64,000 bases of DNA from Actinomycetota bacterium (lineage in GTDB: Bacteria; Actinomycetota; Thermoleophilia; BMS3ABIN01), in the NCBI GenBank assembly GCA_016235065.1, contig JACRMB010000005.1, positions 332,733 to 396,732 of the forward strand. The letters are read 5' to 3'. Under the pieces are notes generated by a model. The model saw nothing but the letters and a program-made list of their open reading frames with translations. It did not search any database and was not told where the DNA came from. Positions 14,662 through 23,999 of the stretch are shown here, piece after piece (position 1 is the stretch's first letter; each line of letters starts with the position of its first letter). A program made the position numbers and the translations under genes.

Positions 14662-15519
14662 TCAAGACTTATTGATTCTCATCTCGGCCGCTATCAGCGT
14701 GTTCCGCATCAGCATGGCGATGGTCATCGGACCGACTCCGCCAGGCACAGGGGTGATGGCGCGGGCTTTCTGGCTGGCCGCCTCAAAGTCCACATCACCC
14801 ACGAGACCGTTATCCGTGCGGTGGATGCCCACATCGATGACGGTCGCCCCTTCCTTGACCATGTCGCCCTTGATCAGCTGGGGCACGCCGACCGCCGCTA
14901 CCAGCACGTCTGCATTCCGGGTGACCGCGCCGAGGTCCTTCGTCCGTGAGTGGCAGATGGTGACCGTGCTGTTCTCGGCGAGCAGCAGCAGCGCCGCGGG
15001 CTTGCCGACGTTATTGCTCCTGCCGACCACGACCGCGTTCGCGCCTTCGAGTTCGGTGCCGCTGCGCTTGAGCAGCTCGATCACGCCCGCAGGCGTGCAG
15101 GAGACAAAACCCTGGACGCCGATGGCCAGCCTGCCCACGCTGGTCGGATGGAAACCGTCGACATCCTTGTCGGGATCGATGCTGAGGATCACCTTCTCCT
15201 CGTCGATATGGCCGGGAAGCGGCAGCTGCACCAGCAGGCCATGGACATCCTCCTGCCGGTTGAGCTGATCCACCAGGGCCAACAGGTCTTCCTCTGAAGT
15301 CTCCGCCGGAAGAACATGCTTGATCGACTTGAAGCCGATCTCCTGGCAGGCCTTCTCCTTGTTGTTCACATAAACCTGGGACGCCGGGTCCTCGCCCACC
15401 AGCACAACCGCCAGGCCGGGAGTGACGCCATACTCCGCCTCCATCTTCTTGACTTCTTCAGCGAGCTCGGCACGGATGTCGGCCGAGATCTGCTTGCCGT
15501 CGATGATCTCTGCTGCCAT
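14662..15519 (-). CDS. folD: Bifunctional methylenetetrahydrofolate dehydrogenase/methenyltetrahydrofolate cyclohydrolase
   Basis: This 285-residue enzyme carries out two steps of the methyl branch: formyl-THF-derived methenyl-THF to methylene-THF, using NAD(P)H. Signatures include the catalytic Lys region [24 protein letters not shown], the Rossmann segment [18 protein letters not shown] and [16 protein letters not shown] start it at the ATG at 15519 behind AAAGGAA rather than at an in-frame upstream ATG. It is the last gene of the RACo-cooC-folD group and is followed by a strong terminator. Confidence 0.96.
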   Translation of the reverse strand: MAAEIIDGKQISADIRAELAEEVKKMEAEYGVTPGLAVVLVGEDPASQVYVNNKEKACQEIGFKSIKHVLPAETSEEDLLALVDQLNRQEDVHGLLVQLPLPGHIDEEKVILSIDPDKDVDGFHPTSVGRLAIGVQGFVSCTPAGVIELLKRSGTELEGANAVVVGRSNNVGKPAALLLLAENSTVTICHSRTKDLGAVTRNADVLVAAVGVPQLIKGDMVKEGATVIDVGIHRTDNGLVGDVDFEAASQKARAITPVPGGVGPMTIAMLMRNTLIAAEMRINKS

Positions 15520-15558
15520 GAAAATTCCTTTCGATGTCATTTCTCTGCTGATACTGCT

Positions 15559-16317
15559 TCAGACAATGGCGAAAATCTTATCAAAAAGAGGGGTTACGCC
15601 GCCAACGGAAGGTGAATCGTCAGGTAGAGTCAGCAAGGACTGGCCTGCCACTTCGGCTGCAAAAAGGCCCGGGTCCTCGGGAAGGGTGGCGACCAGCGGC
15701 AGCTGCAGCCGTTCTATCTCAGGCTGCAGGGCGGCGGCTGATTCCGGTGTGGCGCGGTTGAGGACGAACATCTTCTCCCCCAGGTCCAGCTTCATCTCGT
15801 CGGCAAGGTCGAGCACGTTTCGCGCCGCGCCCAGGCCTCTGACGCCCGCGTCCGAAACCACCAGGAGGATATCGGTCCTGCGGGTCGTCCGCCTCGACAG
15901 ATGCTCGAGCCCTGCCTCGTTGTCCATGATCACATGCCTGTAGTCGCCGGCGAGCGCATCCATATAGCGGCGGATAATGTTGTTGGCGAAGCAGTAACAG
16001 CCCGCTCCCTCAGGCCGGCCCATGGTGAGCAGGTCGAAACCTTCACCCTCCGCCAGGGCCTCCTGCATCTTGTATTCCACGAACTGGTCCTTGGTCATGC
16101 CGCCGGGGATGTCCCGGTCGCCGGCAAAGCCCTGCTCACGCGCAGAACCGACAGTGATCGGCACCTCGATGCCGAGGGTCTGTCCCATGTTTGAATTGGG
16201 ATCTGCGTCGACGACCAGAACCGGCGTCTCCCCCCGGTTCACCAGGTAGCGGACCGCCAGCGAGGCGATGGTCGTCTTGCCGGTGCCGCCCTTGCCTGCG
16301 ACTGCGATGGTAGTCAT
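15559..16317 (-). CDS. cooC: CooC/AcsF-type nickel-insertion ATPase
   Basis: This 252-residue MinD-like P-loop ATPase matures CO dehydrogenase by inserting nickel. It has the deviant Walker A GKGGTGKTT at residues 8-16, VVDADPNSN, and the CooC metal-binding pair in GAGCYCFANNIIR near residue 110. VIMDNEAGLEHLSRRT follows. It lies between RACo and folD and serves the CooS/AcsB proteins of the operon about 3 kb away. The ATG is preceded by GCGGAGG. Confidence 0.94.
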   Translation of the reverse strand: MTTIAVAGKGGTGKTTIASLAVRYLVNRGETPVLVVDADPNSNMGQTLGIEVPITVGSAREQGFAGDRDIPGGMTKDQFVEYKMQEALAEGEGFDLLTMGRPEGAGCYCFANNIIRRYMDALAGDYRHVIMDNEAGLEHLSRRTTRRTDILLVVSDAGVRGLGAARNVLDLADEMKLDLGEKMFVLNRATPESAAALQPEIERLQLPLVATLPEDPGLFAAEVAGQSLLTLPDDSPSVGGVTPLFDKIFAIV

Positions 16318-16396
16318 GGAAACCTCCGCTTAAGCAATCATGTGGATCGATCAGTCTGATTCTTAGCCTGCCAGGCAATCACAGGCTGCACAGAAC

Positions 16397-18343
16397 CTAG
16401 TTCAGCTTCTTCAGGATCCCTTCCATCCTCGGGAACCATCTCATGTCAGTATGCGGGAAGAAGAGCGATGCCATGTACTCGTCCATAAAGTACTGGTTGT
16501 CAGAAAGTTCGATATTGGTCATGGTGCGGGCTACGTTCTCGGCTGCGCTCAGCATGTCCTTCGAGAACGAGACCAGCCGGGCACCCAGCAGGGAACCGTT
16601 GCCGACGAATGTGAAGCGCTCCGGGTCGAGTTCCGGGAACAGGCCGATGGCAGCGGCGCGGTCTACCTGAAGGTACTTGCCGAATCCACCGGCTACGTAT
16701 ACCTGTTCGACCGCGTCCAGATCCATGCCCACGCTGTTGAGCAGGGTTGTGATGCCGGCGAAGATGGCGCCCTTGGCCCGCATGAGATTGTCGATGTCGG
16801 GCTCGGTGATGACGATATCCTGCCCGGTCGCGGTATATTCGCTGCCCGCCAGCACGTACTCCCATAGCCCGTCAGCGTTTCGCCGCAACCACTGGCTCGC
16901 TTTTGCTTCCTTGAACTTGCCGTTCTGGCCGATGATGCCGGCTTCCAGCAGCTCGGCGATGGTATCGATTATCCCGGAGCCGCAGATGCCCAGAGGCGGT
17001 TTGCCTCCGATCGTGAGGATGTGGGGTTCGCCGCTGGAGGGATCGATCTGGACCGCCTCGATGGCTCCTCTCGTCGCCCGCATACCATGCTCTATTCCGC
17101 CTCCCTCGAAGGCCGGGCCAGCCGAACATGACGTCGCCACCAGCCATTCGCTGTTGCCGACCACGGCTTCACCGTTGGTCCCGATGTCTATATAGAGAGT
17201 AACCTTCTCTGTCTGGAAGACGCCAGAACCGACTATGCCGCTGACGATATCGCCGCCCACGTAACTGGATACGCACGGGAATGTATACAGAAAAACATGG
17301 TCGCAGACATCGATGCCCAGATGGCCGGCGCGCACAGGTGGCAGGAAAGTGGCAGCAGGAACGTAGGGGGCTATGCGGATATGTTTAGTGTTCACACCAG
17401 TGAGCAGGTGAGTCATCACCGTATTCCCGGCGGCCACCATATGCGATACCTGACAGCGGTCCACCCCACCCTTCTCAAGGACTTTCTCGATCACCGTGCT
17501 TATGGTCTGTACGACCGACTCCTGGAGCTGCTTGCGGCCGCCGGCTTTCTGGGAATAGACGATGCGGGTGATCACGTCGTCGCCGTAGCTGATCTGGCCG
17601 TTGTACTCGGAAGCCTCGGCGACGGTCGTGCCCTTCTTCAGATCCAGGAGCTGCGCGTAGACGCTGGTGGTTCCGATGTCGAGCACGATGGAATAATCCT
17701 CAGCCGTCCTGTCGCCGGGCACCACCTGGATGACCTTGGGCCCTTTCAGCCGCTCGACCAGCGTGACCGTTACCTCCCAGTCCTCGTGCCGCAGCATGAG
17801 CGGCAGATCGCGGACCACGTGAAAATCAACCGAGACATCCTCGATGCCGTGCTGGGCTTTCAGTGCCAGCTTCAACCGGTCGAGGTCGTTGATGTTGTTG
17901 GCCGCGTCCGGAGGGGCCAGCTCGAGATGATATTTTTTTACCACCGGATCGACCGCCCAGCCGGTCACCAGGCTTTCCAGATCCTGCGCGGTCAGCACCC
18001 GGCCGGGGCCCGGCCGCCGCTCGTGGGTGAGCGCCACGGCGTCGCCCATCCGCGATTCCTCGGGGATGGATACCGTAAGGTCGCCCATGACTTTCACCCT
18101 GCAGGCGAGCCGCTGCCCGGCCTTGTAATCCTCGTCGGAGAGCTTGGCGGATTTACCGCCCTCGTATTCGCCCTCAAGGATCTCGACCTTGCATTTACCG
18201 CAGGCGCCGGTACCGCCGCAGGAGGCGTTTATGTGGACGCCTTCCAGCAGCGCTACCCGCAAAAGGTTGGCTTCGTGAGGAACGCCCTCGCAGACGATAT
18301 CGCCGGGCTGGAATGTGATTGTATGTGTCAGCTGTTCATTCAT
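16397..18343 (-). CDS. acsV: RACo: ATP-dependent reductive activator of the corrinoid iron-sulfur protein
   Basis: This 648-residue protein re-reduces inactive Co(II) in AcsCD to Co(I) at the expense of ATP. An N-terminal [2Fe-2S] ferredoxin domain has CGGTGACGKC near residue 42 and a further Cys in LACRV near 80. A linker and middle domain follow, then an ASKHA-type ATPase domain with VLDIGTTSVYAQLLDLKKG, IDIGTNGEAVVG and VAGGFGKYLQVD. The length and order match RACo/AcsV (DUF4445 family). It is 20 bp downstream of a response-regulator gene, so it may share the transcript of the signalling cluster. Confidence 0.93.
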   Translation of the reverse strand: MNEQLTHTITFQPGDIVCEGVPHEANLLRVALLEGVHINASCGGTGACGKCKVEILEGEYEGGKSAKLSDEDYKAGQRLACRVKVMGDLTVSIPEESRMGDAVALTHERRPGPGRVLTAQDLESLVTGWAVDPVVKKYHLELAPPDAANNINDLDRLKLALKAQHGIEDVSVDFHVVRDLPLMLRHEDWEVTVTLVERLKGPKVIQVVPGDRTAEDYSIVLDIGTTSVYAQLLDLKKGTTVAEASEYNGQISYGDDVITRIVYSQKAGGRKQLQESVVQTISTVIEKVLEKGGVDRCQVSHMVAAGNTVMTHLLTGVNTKHIRIAPYVPAATFLPPVRAGHLGIDVCDHVFLYTFPCVSSYVGGDIVSGIVGSGVFQTEKVTLYIDIGTNGEAVVGNSEWLVATSCSAGPAFEGGGIEHGMRATRGAIEAVQIDPSSGEPHILTIGGKPPLGICGSGIIDTIAELLEAGIIGQNGKFKEAKASQWLRRNADGLWEYVLAGSEYTATGQDIVITEPDIDNLMRAKGAIFAGITTLLNSVGMDLDAVEQVYVAGGFGKYLQVDRAAAIGLFPELDPERFTFVGNGSLLGARLVSFSKDMLSAAENVARTMTNIELSDNQYFMDEYMASLFFPHTDMRWFPRMEGILKKLN

Positions 18344-18363
18344 GGCGCTCCATTATATAAAGT

Positions 18364-18762
18364 TCAGCAGGTGTTATCCCCCAACTTCATGTCCCGGTAA
18401 ACGATCTCGATCTTGTCGACAAGTTCATCGAGAGGCACCGGTTTCAGACAGTAGTCGTTGGCGCCATTCTCAAGGCAGGTGAGGCCGGTGTGCACCGAAG
18501 CGTGGCCGGTCAGCATGATCACAGCCAGGCTTGGATAGTCCTTTCTGAGCTCCTTGAGGCAGTCGTTGCCGTCCATGTCCGGCAGCATCAGGTCAAGGAC
18601 AACTACATCCACTGGCGAACCGGCGAGGCTGGCCAGCCCGCTCCTGCAGTCTGATGCGGTCGTGACCTCGTATCCGCGCCGGGTCAGCCGCTTGGCGGTC
18701 ACCTCGAGATAATCCGTCTCGTCGTCAACCAGCAACACCCGTATCTTTTCTGATGCTTCCAC
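18364..18762 (-). CDS. Single-domain response regulator (1 of 5)
   Basis: This 132-residue CheY-like receiver has no output domain. The acidic pair is in VLLVDDETD, the phospho-acceptor Asp in VVVLDLMLPDMDG near residue 57, the Thr in MLTGHAS and the Lys in YCLKPVPLDEL. The GTG start overlaps the TAG of the PEP-synthase-like gene by one base. It is last in the signalling cluster and directly before RACo. Without an output domain, it must act by phosphotransfer or protein contact. Confidence 0.92.
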   Translation of the reverse strand: MEASEKIRVLLVDDETDYLEVTAKRLTRRGYEVTTASDCRSGLASLAGSPVDVVVLDLMLPDMDGNDCLKELRKDYPSLAVIMLTGHASVHTGLTCLENGANDYCLKPVPLDELVDKIEIVYRDMKLGDNTC

Positions 18763-21317
18763 TATCCGCCTCCATTCGGTTCCGGTTCTGCGATCTCGTC
18801 AAGGTCGCCGATTATCGAGTTCCGGTAACGGTCCACCATGGACTGCTCACCCATGACCATGTCGATCTGCCTGGTGTGGATAAGAAGATACCCGAGTACC
18901 TTCAATCTCTCAATCAGGTATTCCTTGGGCTTCTTCTCGATCCGCGCGGTCAGCGCGTCCAGTTTTACTTCCACCCTGAAGCCGTACCGCTCCAGGATCT
19001 CTCGCAGCAGATAGACCCGGGTGAAGCGGCGGCTCCTGTCGGCTGCGCCTCCCTTGAACTGGAAGCTCACGTAATTCTCGGTAAGCAGCTCGCCCAGATA
19101 GGCCTCGGCGAGAGTGAAATGATAACCCAGCCTCATGCTCAGGTTACAGAAATTCCGGGAGATAAGGAAAAAATTCCGGTTGCCCAGGGAAGCGCGCACG
19201 GCCGGATCCAGGCTGGGATTCATGGTCGAACGGAAAAGGATGGAACCGAAGCCTTTCATGCTTACGGGAGGTGGTCCCAGCCACGGCTTGACCGTCATGC
19301 CGTCCCAGATCGCCTTCATCGGCTCGGAGACGATGTCGTCCCAGCTCACATATTTGTTCTTCACATCAAAACCCTCACGGAAACCGTCGTCCAGATCCAG
19401 TACCCACCACTGGAACGGCGACTCCCCTACAAGCTGCTTGGCAGCCTTGGCGTCGAAGCCGGACATCTTGCCGAAAGTGAACATCTGGTCGACGGCCTTC
19501 TCATGGCAGAAACGGGTCAGGTCATGCAGCGTCTCGCACTGTGACGGCCTGAAAAACGGCGATGAAGGATCGGTGAGATTCAGCGGCGACACGAGCGCCA
19601 TTATCTCTTCGAGTATATGGTAGATCGGGCTACCCACCATGAGGTTCGGCGGCGGGACAGCCCTGGAAAGGATTTCCTCCCGCTTCCCCCGATAAACGCG
19701 CCTGCTGTCGGCGTCGACTGTGACTTCAGTGCCGTTATCCAGATGCTCCAATGCGTGCTCCAGGCCGAAAATGGCGGGCACACCAAACTCTCTTGCCACG
19801 ATCGCCAGATGAGTCGCCGCATGGCCGGTCTCGCTGATGACAGCAGCAGCCCGGTTCATCAACGACGCCCATTCCGGCATCGGATGCTCGACAAGCAATA
19901 CGGCTCCCTTTGGAAACTCCAGCAGGTCCAGATTGCCACGGACCCTGAATACAGGGCCGAATGCAGTGCCCCGGCTCACCGAAAGTCCTCCGCGCATCAA
20001 AAGGTCCTTCCCCCTGATGTCGGAATCGTTTATTAACAGTGAATCGCCCTGGGCCAGCTGCGCCAGCGGCCGGCTCTGCAGGATGATGACCCTGCCGCCA
20101 TCCTCGATCGACCATTCTATGTCCTGGGGGACTCCGAAATGCTGCTCGAGGCTGATGGCGATGCCAGCAAGTTCGCGCTGCTTCTCCGGAGTGAGATAAG
20201 TGCTGACATTACCCGGACCGCGGTGGCAGACTTCCGTAGGATCCTCACGGTATACCTGAAAATAATCAGTGTCAGCGGTGCCCTCAACCACACGGCGCCC
20301 CAGCCCCGGTGCAGCATTGATCTCGACCAGGGAGCTACTGGTATCACGGGGAGAGCGCGAGAACATGACTCCGCTCACGGCCGCGTCGACCATCACCATG
20401 CAGCCGACACACATGATCACATCCTGGTGGCGGAATCCACGCTGATGGCGGTAGATGATCGCTTGGCTGCCATATTTACTGGCGACGATCTCCTTGAATG
20501 TCTCGAGGATGGAATCCTCGCTGATGTTCAGCTGGGTGCGGTACTGGCCGGCGAAAGAAGCGCCGGAACCGTCCTCCTCCGTGGCGCTTGAACGCATGGA
20601 TATCAGCGGCCCTGCACCATCCTTTTCGGGAAGGGAGCGGTAGCTTTCCATGATCTGGCGCTCAAGATCTTCTGGCAGAGGCGCGGCGCTGATCAGGCGC
20701 TGGATCCTGGCGCTGGTGGTATAGAGCGCTTCGATATCATCCAGGTCCACAGTCTTCAACAGGCGGTTGATCTCGTCCTGGAGGCCGGTCGAGTGCATGA
20801 AATACTGTGTCGCCGACGCGGTTATGGCAAATCCCGCGGGAATCACCAGACCGGCACGGTTGTGTACTTCCCCGAGGTTTGCCAGCTTTTCTCCCACCGC
20901 GTCCGCGTCTTCCTTGCTGATCTGCGATAGCGGAAGGATGTATTCTCCGGGCGCTACCTCGGGCTGCCTCGCAAGAATCTCTTCGATCCTGGCGGAAATC
21001 TTCTCGAACGCCGGATTCAGATCCTGATATCTGCCGTCAGATATCTGCTGGAGATTGTGGATCATCTTGTAGACGTTCACGGTCATGGCAGTACACTGGC
21101 CGCGGACGAACGCCATACCGAAAGGCCGGCCCCGGGTGAGCGCCAGCTCCATCGCCGCCATCAGGTCGAGGGCGCTGTTGTTGGCGGTCAGGAGCGCGCG
21201 GAAATCACGGTAGTGGTTTCGGAAGGACTCCTCAAGCACGGCCGGATCCGCCGATTTCCCAGGTGTGGAAAAATAGGCCGTGATCTTATGCATGCCTGTT
21301 CTGAATCTGCCGCTCAT
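18762..21317 (-). CDS. PEP synthase/pyruvate phosphate dikinase-like protein without the PEP-binding barrel
   Basis: This protein is about 851 residues from the ATG at 21317; an in-frame TTG 36 bases upstream has no ribosome site. Residues 1-145 are a novel N-terminal region. The ATP-grasp (PPDK-N) domain spans about 150-420, with MRSSATEEDGSGASFAGQY near 241 and FSRSPRD near 319. The swivelling phospho-His domain holds ATHLAIVAREFGVPAIFG, with the likely catalytic His near 503. The last 300 residues are not the PEP/pyruvate TIM barrel and are unfamiliar. It may phosphorylate itself and pass phosphate to another partner. Its position among response regulators and a TauE permease suggests a signalling role or a metabolic role under tight control. 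Confidence 0.82.
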   Translation of the reverse strand: MSGRFRTGMHKITAYFSTPGKSADPAVLEESFRNHYRDFRALLTANNSALDLMAAMELALTRGRPFGMAFVRGQCTAMTVNVYKMIHNLQQISDGRYQDLNPAFEKISARIEEILARQPEVAPGEYILPLSQISKEDADAVGEKLANLGEVHNRAGLVIPAGFAITASATQYFMHSTGLQDEINRLLKTVDLDDIEALYTTSARIQRLISAAPLPEDLERQIMESYRSLPEKDGAGPLISMRSSATEEDGSGASFAGQYRTQLNISEDSILETFKEIVASKYGSQAIIYRHQRGFRHQDVIMCVGCMVMVDAAVSGVMFSRSPRDTSSSLVEINAAPGLGRRVVEGTADTDYFQVYREDPTEVCHRGPGNVSTYLTPEKQRELAGIAISLEQHFGVPQDIEWSIEDGGRVIILQSRPLAQLAQGDSLLINDSDIRGKDLLMRGGLSVSRGTAFGPVFRVRGNLDLLEFPKGAVLLVEHPMPEWASLMNRAAAVISETGHAATHLAIVAREFGVPAIFGLEHALEHLDNGTEVTVDADSRRVYRGKREEILSRAVPPPNLMVGSPIYHILEEIMALVSPLNLTDPSSPFFRPSQCETLHDLTRFCHEKAVDQMFTFGKMSGFDAKAAKQLVGESPFQWWVLDLDDGFREGFDVKNKYVSWDDIVSEPMKAIWDGMTVKPWLGPPPVSMKGFGSILFRSTMNPSLDPAVRASLGNRNFFLISRNFCNLSMRLGYHFTLAEAYLGELLTENYVSFQFKGGAADRSRRFTRVYLLREILERYGFRVEVKLDALTARIEKKPKEYLIERLKVLGYLLIHTRQIDMVMGEQSMVDRYRNSIIGDLDEIAEPEPNGGG

Positions 21318-21353
21318 TACATACCTATAACCATTCCTGGCCACAACAATCAA

Positions 21354-21399
21354 GTGGCCCCCTGCGAACCGCTCTGGCGCGATTCGGCGAGGGGGCCAC
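21354..21399 (-). terminator. Strong hairpin before the PEP-synthase-like gene
   Basis: Perfect arms GTGGCCCCC/GGGGGCCAC (21354-21362 and 21391-21399) enclose an inner CGAA/TTCG pairing. It sits between the membrane-protein stop and the start of the PEP-synthase-like gene. The trailing sequence is only mildly T-rich, so it may be a partial terminator or an mRNA-processing hairpin. Confidence 0.5.
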
Positions 21400-21432
21400 C
21401 ATATCAGCTTCAGATCGATACTGTAACAGCTA

Positions 21433-22209
21433 TCAGTGCTCCAGCTTCAGTCCCCAGCCTTCGAACATGAACAGCAGGGCAAAGCCGTACCATACTGTGT
21501 ACAGGACGTAACCGATATTGGCCAGCACCAGCGCCAGCCACTCGGTCTTTGGCGACGATGATTCGATGCCGTAGTAGTTATACGCCGGCTCCACGGACCT
21601 CTCGTTCAGCTCCATGAGGATCTTCGACTGATCGAATTCCTCCAGGGCCGTCAGGTCCCTCTGGGCGTTGTCGATGCCCATGTACCAGTCATACATCACC
21701 ATCTCATCGGCCAGGCCTTCCTGGCTCAGCTCCCTGTTCGCGACCGGCTTGTAGCCCTGAGTGGGATAGCCGTATTTCTTCTGTAGCGCTCCCTGGTCGT
21801 TACCAAAGGCAAGCTCGGAGTCAGTGACTGCAGCCGCCATTATCTTGCCGAGGTCGCCCTCTACCTTGACCTTGGTCTTGTCGACGCTGACAGTCGCGCC
21901 TGCCTTCCTGAACAGCTCGGCGATACGCTGCGCCTGTGCCAGGCGTACTTCCTGGTCGCTTTCGTCAGACTCGCGGATGGGACCAGTCGTGAACGATACC
22001 GGGACTCCCATCTCCTTATGCGCTTCCTCAGTCATCTTCTCATTGAAGTCAGACGAGTACTTGGAGACACGGTTGAACAGGTCGTCGATCATGTTCAGGC
22101 CGTTCTCGGTACCACCCTGCCACAGAGGCAGGAAGAGCAGCACCAGTACCACGAAGAAAGAAAGCAGCATTCCAAGGCCAAGTCCGAACAGTCTCTTGTT
22201 GGCTATCAT
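21433..22209 (-). CDS. Membrane protein of unknown function, partner of the TauE/SafE permease
   Basis: This 258-residue protein has one N-terminal membrane segment (about 7-28), a soluble, charged region of some 190 residues predicted to lie outside, and one C-terminal membrane segment (about 228-250). I do not recognise the domain. Its start overlaps the end of the TauE/SafE gene (shared base at 22209), so the two are coupled and probably form a complex. It may be the sensing or accessory part of that transporter. Confidence 0.8.
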   Translation of the reverse strand: MIANKRLFGLGLGMLLSFFVVLVLLFLPLWQGGTENGLNMIDDLFNRVSKYSSDFNEKMTEEAHKEMGVPVSFTTGPIRESDESDQEVRLAQAQRIAELFRKAGATVSVDKTKVKVEGDLGKIMAAAVTDSELAFGNDQGALQKKYGYPTQGYKPVANRELSQEGLADEMVMYDWYMGIDNAQRDLTALEEFDQSKILMELNERSVEPAYNYYGIESSSPKTEWLALVLANIGYVLYTVWYGFALLFMFEGWGLKLEH

Positions 22210-23546
22210 CAGGCCTCACCACCTTCAGCGGCACTCGGACCCGAGTGGGGTGGTTCCTCCCCCTTCAGCACCTTGATATTGCTGAAGAATACCTTGAACA
22301 CCCAGAGGGCGAATACAAGGATCACCCCGAAGAAGACAACCATTCCGATCTTGTCTATGAATGAAGTCGTAGCCTTCGGCAGGTCGATGTAGCCCAGCTT
22401 GCGGAACTTGTCAGGCAGTGCGAACAGCCTGTTGATGAAACCGGCGATGATCGTGATGGCATAGAAACCACGGATGACAGAGCCGGATACGACTTTGGTC
22501 ACGATCGAGCCGACCTGCACGCCCAGTAGTGAGCCGAGCAGCATGCCCAGGGCCAGCGAGAAGAACACGAAGCCGTAGATGGCATACTGGAACAGGCTTG
22601 CATAACCGGCGGTGAACACGATCTGGAAGATGTCGGTACCGACTGTCGTAGCCGAAGAGACACCGAGTACATAAACGAAGATGGGGAACGTCAGGAAACC
22701 GCCGCCTACACCCATGATCGCGGCAGCAAGTCCGACCAGCATTCCGCTGAGCACCAGGAAGATCGATGAGATCTTGCGACCCCCCGGCACCACACCCTGG
22801 TCGAAGGTGACCATCGGCGGGATCTTGACTCTCTGCAGCTTCTCGGCGAATCCGGTCAGCGCTTCACCCTTGTCCCTTACTTCTTCCTCATGAGGCTCAA
22901 GGGTGCGGGAGGCCTCAGCTGCGGATTTCTTCGACTTCAAAAAATCCGTCATCGCATAGATACCGAGGAATCCGAGCATCACTACGTAGACGATGGTGAT
23001 GAAGGCGTCGCTGATGGTCGGGTTATATTCGTATAACGTGCGGTTCAGATAACCACCAGCTGTCGTGCCCGCTATCGATCCCACCAGGAACGCGATCGCG
23101 AGGACGAACGAGATGTTGCCCAGCTTTCTGTGCAGCACGCTGCCCATGATCGCCTTGGCGAAGATATGGAACAGGTCGGTACCTACCGCCAGGATACCCT
23201 TGACACCGGCGCTCATGAGGGCCGGTGTGATGACGAATCCGCCACCGGCGCCGATGCAGCCGGTGATCAGACCGGCGGCAAGGCCGACGAAGATAGATAT
23301 CAGGAATATCTTGGGCGAATAGAAAGCCGGGCTGTACGGCTCCTTGCCTCCCACGATGTTCGGCAGGGTCTGGTTGATCTCTTGCGCGAAAGCGATGCCA
23401 CCGATGATCACGAACGCCAACATCGCGCCCAGGATCATCAGCCGTTTCCGGCTGCGGAGAATCCGCTGCGAGACCTCCAGTTCCCATTGGGCGTGGGCGC
23501 GGCTGCTCATGACGAGCATGCTGCCCACATATCTGAAGACCTTCAT
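22209..23546 (-). CDS. TauE/SafE-family (DUF81) permease
   Basis: This is a 445-residue polytopic membrane protein. The repeated glycine-rich motifs of the family are present: GCIGAGGGFVITPALMSAGV near residue 90 and IMGVGGGFLTFPIFVYVLGV in the second half, each followed by VGTDLF or VGTDIFQ. About nine membrane helices are visible, with a cytosolic loop of about 60 residues in the middle. The family moves sulfite, sulfonates or other small organic anions; the substrate here is unknown. I start it at the ATG at 23546, behind GGAGAGAGAAAGG. The two kinases and receivers upstream suggest that transport is linked to sensing. Confidence 0.9.
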   Translation of the reverse strand: MKVFRYVGSMLVMSSRAHAQWELEVSQRILRSRKRLMILGAMLAFVIIGGIAFAQEINQTLPNIVGGKEPYSPAFYSPKIFLISIFVGLAAGLITGCIGAGGGFVITPALMSAGVKGILAVGTDLFHIFAKAIMGSVLHRKLGNISFVLAIAFLVGSIAGTTAGGYLNRTLYEYNPTISDAFITIVYVVMLGFLGIYAMTDFLKSKKSAAEASRTLEPHEEEVRDKGEALTGFAEKLQRVKIPPMVTFDQGVVPGGRKISSIFLVLSGMLVGLAAAIMGVGGGFLTFPIFVYVLGVSSATTVGTDIFQIVFTAGYASLFQYAIYGFVFFSLALGMLLGSLLGVQVGSIVTKVVSGSVIRGFYAITIIAGFINRLFALPDKFRKLGYIDLPKATTSFIDKIGMVVFFGVILVFALWVFKVFFSNIKVLKGEEPPHSGPSAAEGGEA

Positions 23547-23616
23547 CCTTTCTCTCTCCTTTGTAGTTTGAACAGTACTGTTTCTAAGCAAATGCCAGTG
23601 AATACCCCGATTACAT

Positions 23617-23973
23617 TCAGGCCCTGACGATCTTCTCAAAGAGAGTCTCGAACTCCACGGGCTTTATCAGGTAATCGACGGCTCCCTGGCCTATCCCGGC
23701 GCGGGCCGCGCTGGCTGAAGCATATCCCGAGAGGATCAGGAACCTGGTCTCCGGGCTCATGCCCTTCAGTTCCTTTAACACCTCATTGCCGTCCTCACCC
23801 GCAAGCCTCATATCCAGCAATACCACATCGAAGCCGCGGTCCATCATCTTGCTCTTTGCGCCGTCACCCGAATATGCACCGTCGCACTCAACGCCCTTCC
23901 TTCTCAGGCGTTTGAGCAACGTGTCCACGAAGTCCTGCTCATCGTCAACCACCAGCACGCTTGGTACACCCAT
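23617..23973 (-). CDS. Single-domain response regulator (2 of 5)
   Basis: This 118-residue stand-alone receiver has the acidic pocket VLVVDDEQD, the phospho-acceptor in VVLLDMRLAGEDG near residue 53, Ser instead of Thr in ILSGYAS, and the Lys in YLIKPVEFE. It lies between the sensor kinase (24000-25805) and the permease, and is the nearest receiver to that kinase. Confidence 0.92.
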   Translation of the reverse strand: MGVPSVLVVDDEQDFVDTLLKRLRRKGVECDGAYSGDGAKSKMMDRGFDVVLLDMRLAGEDGNEVLKELKGMSPETRFLILSGYASASAARAGIGQGAVDYLIKPVEFETLFEKIVRA

Positions 23974-23999
23974 TTTTGCATCACCTCAATTCCTGTGGT

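Noticed and set aside
21318-21353. Extended N-terminus of the PEP-synthase-like protein from a TTG
   Set aside because: The TTG has no ribosome site and borders a strong hairpin; the ATG at 21317 is more plausible.
23575-23610. Sigma-54 promoter (CTGGCATTTGCTTAG) before the TauE/SafE gene
   Set aside because: The GG and GC are 5 bases apart where 10 are required.
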